In this document: one piece after another, positions 1-4,662 of the stretch
How the letters are laid out: the number at the start of each line of letters is the position of its first letter
Numbering within the stretch: position 1 is the first letter of the stretch
Origin: Sphingomonas sp. UBA1000
GTDB lineage: Bacteria > Pseudomonadota > Alphaproteobacteria > Sphingomonadales > Sphingomonadaceae
Direction of reading: 5' to 3'
Assembly (NCBI GenBank): GCA_002291855.1
Contig: DBAW01000236.1
Coordinates: 1 to 7,242, forward strand
DNA length: 7,242 nucleotides
Notes under the pieces: generated by a model
The model's input: the letters and a program-made list of their open reading frames with translations, nothing else
Told to the model about the DNA's origin: nothing
Databases searched by the model: none
Made by a program: the position numbers and the translations under genes

Positions 1-512
1 TCCAGCGCGCGCAGATCGAGGCCCCGCTTTGCTGGCAGCGTGACGGCGAGGGCGGCTGGCTGAGCTTTGGGCTGGATGGGCTGCACCCGGTCGACCCTGC
101 CGCCCCGGTCACGCATATCAGCCTGTTCGAAGCCGATGCCTTTGCCGCCTGGGCCGGGGCGCGGCTGCCGACCGAGTTTGAATGGGAAGCCGCTTTTGCC
201 GGTGCGGACCCCATGGCGGGCAATCTGCTCGACACCCCCGGCGCGGTGCGGCCGCTGCCCGGCGATCACGGCCCGTTCGGCGGCGTCTGGGAATGGACGG
301 GCAGCGCCTATCGCCCCTATCCCGGCTTCCGCACCGCCCCCGGTGCGGTCGGCGAATATAATGGCAAGTTCATGAGCGGGCAGTTCGTGCTGCGCGGCGG
401 CAGCTGCGCCACGCCGCGCGGGCATCTCCGCGCCAGCTATCGCAACTTCTTCTATCCGCATCAGCGCTGGCAGTTCACCGGCCTGCGCCTCGCGCGCGAC
501 CTATGCAGCTGA
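1..512 (+). CDS. egtB: EgtB, ergothioneine biosynthesis sulfoxide synthase (C-terminal part)
   Basis: The reading frame is open from the left edge (first full codon at 3) to a TGA at 510-512, so only the last 169 residues are present. EgtB is a non-haem iron enzyme that uses O2 to join a thiol donor (cysteine or gamma-glutamylcysteine) to hercynine, in the cytoplasm. The visible part is the formylglycine-generating-enzyme-like (FGE/SUMF) domain: LPTEFEWE at nt 165-188, GGVWEWTG at 279-302, GEYNGKFM just after nt 345, and LRGGSCATPR at 390-419, followed by YRNFF, RWQF and a final GLRLARD. The GEYNGKFM / LRGGSCATP / YRNFF combination is characteristic of proteobacterial EgtB and not of generic FGE proteins. 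The N-terminal DinB-like domain with the iron-binding histidines lies outside the window, so its integrity cannot be judged. The stop overlaps the egtD start by 10 nt, which fits a co-translated pair. The thiol donor cannot be decided from this fragment. Confidence 0.93.
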   Translation, partial: QRAQIEAPLCWQRDGEGGWLSFGLDGLHPVDPAAPVTHISLFEADAFAAWAGARLPTEFEWEAAFAGADPMAGNLLDTPGAVRPLPGDHGPFGGVWEWTGSAYRPYPGFRTAPGAVGEYNGKFMSGQFVLRGGSCATPRGHLRASYRNFFYPHQRWQFTGLRLARDLCS

Positions 513-1483
513 CCGGCGTGCATCCGGCCGGGCGGGCGATGGCGGCCGATCCCGCCTTCCGCGCCGATGTGCTGGCCGGGTTCCGCATGCGGCCGCGCGC
601 GATCCCGGCGCGCTGGTTCTACGACCATCAGGGCTCGCTGCTGTTCGAAAAGATCACCGCGCTGCCCGAATATTATCCGACCCGGGTCGAGACCGCCTTG
701 CTCGCCAGTGCCGCGCCCGACATTGCCCGCGCGGTCGGGCCGGGGCGCGCGGTGGTGGAGTTCGGATCGGGCTCGTCGGTCAAGACGCCGCACATTCTGG
801 GCGCGGTGCGCCCGGCGGCCTATGTGCCCATCGACATTTCCGGGGAGTTTCTGCGCGAATCGGCCGCGGCGCTGGCATCGGGCTTTCCACGCCTGTCGAT
901 CCTGCCGGTCGAGGCCGATTTCATGCTGCCGATCGAACCGCCGCCCGCGATTGCGGCGCTGCCCAAGCTCGGCTTTTTCCCCGGGTCGACGATCGGCAAC
1001 ATGGTGCCGCGCACCGCGGTCAATCTGCTGCGCGCGATGGCGGAAACGCTGGGCGAGGGCGCGATGCTGCTGATCGGCATCGACCGGGTGAAGGATGTCG
1101 GCACGCTGATCGCCGCCTATGACGATGCCGCCGGGGTGACCGCGCGGTTCAACCTCAACCTGCTCCACCGCATCAACCGCGAGCTTGATGGCGACATTCC
1201 GGTCGACGGCTTTGCCCATCGCGCGCGCTGGAACGATGACGAGGCGCGCATCGAAATGCATCTGGAGGCGGTGCGCGACCTGAGCTTCACCGTCGCGGGC
1301 GAGGCGTTCGCGATGGCGGCCGGCGAGACGATCCATACCGAAAACAGCCATAAATATGGCCCGCGCGAGGCACGGCTGCTGCTGCGCGCCGGGGGATGGA
1401 GCCCGGTCAAAGAATGGACCGATGCCGATGACCAGTTCGCGCTGATCCTCGCCGAATCGCGCCCGCCCGGCACCGCGCCCTGA
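503..1483 (+). CDS. egtD: EgtD, L-histidine N-alpha-methyltransferase
   Basis: This 326-residue protein is of normal EgtD length (about 320). EgtD uses three S-adenosylmethionine molecules to convert histidine to hercynine (trimethylhistidine betaine), the first step of ergothioneine synthesis in the cytoplasm. Family hallmarks in order: RWFYD (37-41), LPEYYPTR (54-61), the SAM-binding EFGSGSSVKT (86-95), PIDIS (109-113), FPGSTIGN (159-166), LLIGID (189-194), GVTARFNLN (211-219) and ENSHKY (280-285). By position, Y40, Y58, N166, Y206, E280 and S282 match residues known to line the histidine pocket of the mycobacterial enzyme, so it should be active. The start at 503 lies inside the end of egtB with no clear Shine-Dalgarno, suggesting translational coupling. 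ATG 539 (residue 13) is a possible alternative and would still keep the whole conserved domain. No egtA, egtC or egtE homologue is seen nearby, as is common for egtBD pairs. Confidence 0.96.
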   Translation: MQLTGVHPAGRAMAADPAFRADVLAGFRMRPRAIPARWFYDHQGSLLFEKITALPEYYPTRVETALLASAAPDIARAVGPGRAVVEFGSGSSVKTPHILGAVRPAAYVPIDISGEFLRESAAALASGFPRLSILPVEADFMLPIEPPPAIAALPKLGFFPGSTIGNMVPRTAVNLLRAMAETLGEGAMLLIGIDRVKDVGTLIAAYDDAAGVTARFNLNLLHRINRELDGDIPVDGFAHRARWNDDEARIEMHLEAVRDLSFTVAGEAFAMAAGETIHTENSHKYGPREARLLLRAGGWSPVKEWTDADDQFALILAESRPPGTAP

Positions 1484-1527
1484 CGCGGCCTCTGATCCGC
1501 GCGTCCCGGATCGGCCAAGATGTTCGT

Positions 1528-1556
1528 TTGACGCAGTTTCCGCGCCGCCGGATGAT
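1528..1556 (+). promoter_or_regulatory. Candidate sigma70-type promoter for the lacI-family gene
   Basis: TTGACG at 1528-1533 matches the -35 consensus at five of six positions. After a 17-nt spacer, GATGAT at 1551-1556 matches the -10 consensus TATAAT at four of six. Transcription would start near 1563, giving a leader of about 75 nt before the chosen ATG at 1638. It sits 45 nt after the egtD stop, so the regulator need not depend on read-through from egtBD. Alphaproteobacterial promoters are poorly conserved, so this remains a prediction. Confidence 0.4.
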
Positions 1557-1568
1557 CCGGCCCGGCGC
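1542..1568. promoter_or_regulatory. Inverted repeat over the lacI -10 element (possible operator or hairpin)
   Basis: GCCGGAT at 1547-1553 and ATCCGGC at 1555-1561 form a 7+7 inverted repeat around a single central G. Further out, GCGCC at 1542-1546 can pair with GGCGC at 1564-1568 across two unpaired bases (1562-1563). The inner repeat covers the proposed -10 hexamer, so a protein bound there would block the promoter; autoregulation by the LacI protein is one option. The same bases could form a GC-rich hairpin in a transcript running on from egtD. No T-run follows, so a classical Rho-independent terminator is unlikely. In a genome this GC-rich such repeats also arise by chance. Confidence 0.3.
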
Positions 1569-1637
1569 GCCAAATGCGCGCCCGGCATGCGCACCGCCGG
1601 GCTGGCGGGGGGCGGCCGGCCATGGCATGGAACGGCC

Positions 1638-2636
1638 ATGAAGGCTCCGATCGGTTCGCTTGCCGAGCTGGCCAGACTGGCCGGCGTTTCCGTTTCCACC
1701 GTGTCGCGGGCGCTGGCGGGCAATCCGGCCATCCGCGCCGAAACGCGCGAACGGATCGGCGCGCTGGCGCGCGAGCATGGCTTTCGCATCAATCAGGCGG
1801 CGCGCAATCTGCGGCTGGGGCGCACCGGCGCAATCGGTGTCGTGCTGCCGCTGGGCCATGAAACCGGCCAGCATCTGTCCGACCCGTTTTTCATGAGCCT
1901 GCTCGGCCCGCTCGCCGATGCGCTGACGGCGCGCGGGCGCGACCTGCTGCTGTCGCGCGTGATCCCCGAAACCGATGACTGGCTGGATGCCATTGTCGAT
2001 TCGGGGCGCGTCGACGGCGTGATCCTGATCGGCCAGTCGGACCAGATCGACGTGATCGAGCGGGTCGCGGCGCGTTTTCGCCCGCTGGTGGTCTGGGGGG
2101 CGGCGGTGCCCGGCTATGCGCAGCTGACCGTCGGCACCGACAATGTCGCCGGCGGCCGGATGGCGGCCGCGCATCTGCTTGCGGCGGGCCGGCGGCGGCT
2201 GGCCTTTTTCGGCAATCCGGCAGTGCCCGAGTTCGCTGCCCGCTATCAGGGCTTTTGCGCCGCGCTGGCCGAGGGCGGCGGCGAGGGGCGGGTGGTGCCC
2301 GTCCATCTGACCAGCGATGCATCGGCGGGCGAGATCGCCCAATATCTCGACGGCGGACCGCCGCCCGATGGCATCGTCGCTGCATCCGACATGATCGCGA
2401 TGAGCGCGATGAGCGTGCTCGGCGCGCGCGGCATCGCCGTGCCCGATCAGGTCGCGGTGATCGGGTTCGACGATATTCCGCTCGCCCGCTACACCAGTCC
2501 GCCCTTGTCGACGGTGCGCCAGCATGTCGCGCGCGGGGCGGAGCTGCTGGTCGAGCTGCTGTTCGCGCGGGTCGAGGGGCGCGACGCGCGGTCGGTCACC
2601 ATGGCCCCCGAACTGGTGCTGCGCGGATCAGGCTGA
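1638..2636 (+). CDS. LacI-family transcriptional regulator, probable repressor of the adjacent sugar operon
   Basis: A 332-residue protein of standard LacI-family length. Residues 7-26 form the helix-turn-helix (SLAELARLAGVSVSTVSRAL), then the hinge-helix region INQAARNLRL (51-60) with the conserved leucine (L58) that inserts in the operator minor groove, then GRTGAIGVVLP leading into a periplasmic-binding-protein-like sensor domain. Typical sensor elements are DGVILIG (126-132), GTDNVAGGRMAAAHL (166-180), ARYQGF (201-206), AASDMIA (248-254) and VIGFDDIPLARYTSPPLSTV (274-293). R202 and D251 fall where family members contact the sugar. ATG 1638 is chosen because it places the HTH at the usual distance from the N-terminus; an in-frame ATG at 1587 would add 17 atypical residues. 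The Shine-Dalgarno is weak (GGAACGG). The gene converges on the fructokinase gene with a 9-nt overlap. Its likely job is control of the receptor-GH68-kinase operon; the inducer (sucrose, fructose or a derivative) is inferred. Confidence 0.93.
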   Translation: MKAPIGSLAELARLAGVSVSTVSRALAGNPAIRAETRERIGALAREHGFRINQAARNLRLGRTGAIGVVLPLGHETGQHLSDPFFMSLLGPLADALTARGRDLLLSRVIPETDDWLDAIVDSGRVDGVILIGQSDQIDVIERVAARFRPLVVWGAAVPGYAQLTVGTDNVAGGRMAAAHLLAAGRRRLAFFGNPAVPEFAARYQGFCAALAEGGGEGRVVPVHLTSDASAGEIAQYLDGGPPPDGIVAASDMIAMSAMSVLGARGIAVPDQVAVIGFDDIPLARYTSPPLSTVRQHVARGAELLVELLFARVEGRDARSVTMAPELVLRGSG

Positions 2637-3545
2637 GGGGGTGGGGGAAGCAGGCCCGGCCGCCGCGATTTCGCCCAGCGCGACCGCGCCCAGCGGCCCC
2701 GCATCGGCCCCCAGCGCGGGGGCCGTGATCAGCCGGTTCAGCCTGTCGGGTGTGACCGGGGCCAGATAGCCGCCCAGCATCTGCGCCGTCGCCGCGCGCA
2801 GATGCGGCAGCAGCACCGCCCGCCCGCCGACGCCGCCGCCGATCAGGATGCGCTGCGGCGACAGGATCAGCAGCATGTTGGCGACCAGCGTCGCCAGTTC
2901 GGTGGCGACCACCGGCCAGATCGGATCATCGTCCCCGATTTCGTCCGCCGGCCGCCCGGCGCGCGCGGCGATGGCCGGGCCGGACACCAGCCCTTCCAGA
3001 CAGGCACCATGATAGGGGCAGATGCCGGCAAAGCCCGCATCCGGCACAATTGCCGGGCGGACATGGCCCATTTCCGGGTGCATCAGGCCGTGAAGCGGCC
3101 GGCCATTCACCACTGCGCCGCCGCCAAGGCCGGTGCCGATGGTCAGATAGCCATGGACCGACAGGCCCTTCGCCGCGCCCCAGCGTCCCTCGGCCAGCGC
3201 CGCGCCATTGACGTCGGTGTCGAGCGCGATCGGCAGGCCGAAACGGCGAAACGGCGCGATCAGGTCGACCCCCGCCCAGCCGGCTTTGGGCGTGGTCGTC
3301 AGCCGGCCGAAATCGGGCAAGGCCGGATCGAGGCACAGCGGCCCGAAACTGGCAATGCCCAGCCCCGATATCGCCGCGCCCGCCGCCTGCCATCCGTCCA
3401 GCGCGGCGATCATCGCGCCCAGCGTCGTCTCCGGGGCTTCGGTCGGAACGCGGACGCGGTCGAGAATCCGGCTGCCCTCAGCCAGCACGGCGATGGCTTT
3501 GGTGCCGCCCAGCTCGATCCCGGCAGTGAGCGGCGCGCCCGTCAT
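2628..3545 (-). CDS. ROK-family fructokinase
   Basis: This 305-residue protein is of normal length for ROK (Repressor, ORF, Kinase) sugar kinases and should phosphorylate fructose to fructose 6-phosphate with ATP in the cytoplasm. It opens with the phosphate-binding GIELGGTK (9-16). The catalytic aspartate is probably D111 in DTDVNGAALAEGRWGAAKG, followed by YLTIGTGLGGGAV (133-145). HPEMGH (156-161) with CPYHGACLEGLVSGPA (176-191) carries the zinc-site residues H161, C176, H179 and C182. The HPEMGH plus CPYH.xCLEG pattern marks the fructokinase branch of ROK proteins (Bacillus YdhR type) rather than glucokinases or the DNA-binding members, and no HTH is present. The start at 3545 overlaps the GH68 stop in a 4-nt ATGA, implying translational coupling; ATG 3554, three codons upstream, is an alternative. 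As last gene of the operon it would consume the fructose made by the GH68 enzyme. Its 3' end overlaps the end of the convergent lacI gene. Confidence 0.93.
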   Translation of the reverse strand: MTGAPLTAGIELGGTKAIAVLAEGSRILDRVRVPTEAPETTLGAMIAALDGWQAAGAAISGLGIASFGPLCLDPALPDFGRLTTTPKAGWAGVDLIAPFRRFGLPIALDTDVNGAALAEGRWGAAKGLSVHGYLTIGTGLGGGAVVNGRPLHGLMHPEMGHVRPAIVPDAGFAGICPYHGACLEGLVSGPAIAARAGRPADEIGDDDPIWPVVATELATLVANMLLILSPQRILIGGGVGGRAVLLPHLRAATAQMLGGYLAPVTPDRLNRLITAPALGADAGPLGAVALGEIAAAGPASPTPSA

Positions 3546-4639
3546 GCCAGCCATGCCCGGTCGCCTGCCAGCATCAGGTGCAGCGTCGGCGCAACCGTGC
3601 CGCCGAAACAGGCCCGCGCCTCGGCCACGCTCGCCGGCGCGCGCGGCAGGCCGATCATGTCGGCAAAACTCAGCACCTGCAGATCGGCGGTCACCCACCA
3701 GCTATAGGCCTGATGCGGCGCGGCCGGCGGGTTCGCAAACACCAGACCCGATCGGTTGAGCGGGCGATAGGGGCCGCCGATCCGCTCTGCCACCATCCCG
3801 TAAAGCCCGGTCGGCCCGGCGGGACCGGCAGGGTCGAACACCTTGGTCTGGGTCGACCAGAACAGATAATAAAGCCCGTCGCGGTGGACGATGTGCGGGC
3901 GTTCCAGCTCGTTGTTCAGCCCTTCGGCGGCGATCAGCGGCGGCAGCAGCCGCCAGCCCACGCCCTCGGCCACCGCCCAGCCGATCGCGCCGTTGAACGC
4001 CGCTGCCGACCCGGCGAGCGAGGCGGCGAACAGCAGATGGTCGCGCCCGGTTGCGGGATCGTGGAAAAAGGCCGGGTCGCGAAACGCCTTGATCGTGCCG
4101 ATCGCGCCGCCCCCGGCCATGTCGGTCTGGTAGTGAACCCCGTCGGCCGCCACGGTCTCGCGCGGGAGGCTCCAGTCCCCCGGCCGCAGCCCGTCGAGCC
4201 GGGTTTCGGTGACGAACAGCCGCTGGTCAAAGCTGGTCACCGTCTCGCCCCGCCGCCCGGCGGCGGTGAAATGCATGGCAAGGGTGACACCATCATCGGC
4301 GAGCACCGCCGATCCCGACCATTCGCGGCTGCCCGGCGAAAAGCCATCGGGGAACAGCGGGCCGAGATCGGTCCAGCCGCCCGCCGCCGTCCGGTGCATC
4401 AGCCGCAGCCGGGCAATACCGTGGCGGGCATCCGGGTCCGCCCCCATCGGGGCGGACAGGAAGATCGCCAGCATCCCGCCCGCAACCGGGGCAATCGCGC
4501 CGCGCCGGTCCTGCACCGGCCACCAGTCCCACAGATCCGCGCCGGCCAGCAGCCGCGGCGCATCCGCCGGGCCGATCACCGGGGCTGCGGCCGGTTCGGT
4601 CAGCGCCCGCAGATGCGCGCGCGTCCAGTGGCTGGTCAT
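3542..4639 (-). CDS. Glycoside hydrolase family 68 enzyme (sucrase / levansucrase family), likely sucrose-hydrolysing
   Basis: A 365-residue protein with the GH68 five-bladed propeller signatures. GH68 enzymes split sucrose through a fructosyl-enzyme intermediate, then pass fructose to water or to a growing fructan. The nucleophile motif is LWDWWPVQ (36-43, Asp38, equivalent to WDSWP in Bacillus SacB); REWSGSA (106-112) lines the sucrose pocket; FRDP (186-189, Asp188) is the transition-state stabiliser; and NELERPH (243-249, Glu246) holds the acid/base. All three catalytic acids are intact. YYLFWSTQTKVF (257-268) has Gln264 where polymer-forming relatives carry Arg (Bacillus) or His (Gram-negatives), suggesting mainly hydrolysis. 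It is shorter than secreted levansucrases (about 415-470), and the N-terminus (MTSHWTRAHLRALTE) is no signal peptide; Zymomonas GH68 enzymes also lack one. The start at 4639 is preferred because longer versions only read through the receptor gene in another frame. It follows the receptor by 22 nt and overlaps the fructokinase by 4 nt. The product profile is unproven. Confidence 0.93.
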   Translation of the reverse strand: MTSHWTRAHLRALTEPAAAPVIGPADAPRLLAGADLWDWWPVQDRRGAIAPVAGGMLAIFLSAPMGADPDARHGIARLRLMHRTAAGGWTDLGPLFPDGFSPGSREWSGSAVLADDGVTLAMHFTAAGRRGETVTSFDQRLFVTETRLDGLRPGDWSLPRETVAADGVHYQTDMAGGGAIGTIKAFRDPAFFHDPATGRDHLLFAASLAGSAAAFNGAIGWAVAEGVGWRLLPPLIAAEGLNNELERPHIVHRDGLYYLFWSTQTKVFDPAGPAGPTGLYGMVAERIGGPYRPLNRSGLVFANPPAAPHQAYSWWVTADLQVLSFADMIGLPRAPASVAEARACFGGTVAPTLHLMLAGDRAWLA

Positions 4640-4662
4640 GGCCGTGCCCGGGCCGTCGCCAT
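4636..4662 (-). other. Possible 8-codon mini-ORF linking receptor stop and GH68 start
   Basis: On the minus strand the receptor ends in TGA, whose last A begins an ATG (TGATG). That ATG opens an 8-codon frame (M-A-T-A-R-A-R-P) ending in a TGA that overlaps the GH68 ATG. It fills the whole 22-nt gap, where no clear Shine-Dalgarno is visible. This arrangement could pass ribosomes from the receptor to the GH68 gene by stop and restart. A stretch this short can also be open by chance. Confidence 0.2.

Noticed and set aside
1542..1568. Rho-independent terminator after egtD
   Set aside because: The hairpin is possible but no T-run follows it, so it is recorded as a possible operator or hairpin instead.
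1587..1637. N-terminal extension of the LacI protein from ATG 1587
   Set aside because: It would add 17 Gly/Arg-rich residues before the HTH, unlike the family, and has no Shine-Dalgarno.
461..1792. Long minus-strand open frame (443 codons) across egtD and the intergenic gap
   Set aside because: Its product is Arg/Gly/His-rich with no recognisable domain, and egtD on the plus strand is unambiguous. High GC leaves opposite frames open.
1407..2525. Minus-strand open frame of 372 codons across lacI
   Set aside because: It is antisense to a clear LacI-family gene, its composition is typical of a shadow frame, and no family features are seen.
3546..3698. Longer start for the fructokinase, inside the GH68 gene
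   Set aside because: The extra residues are a frame-shifted reading of the GH68 3' end and precede the normal ROK N-terminus GIELGGTK.
2802..3707. Plus-strand open frame of 301 codons over the fructokinase gene
   Set aside because: Shadow of the ROK kinase; low-complexity Arg/Gln/Ala-rich translation with no motifs.
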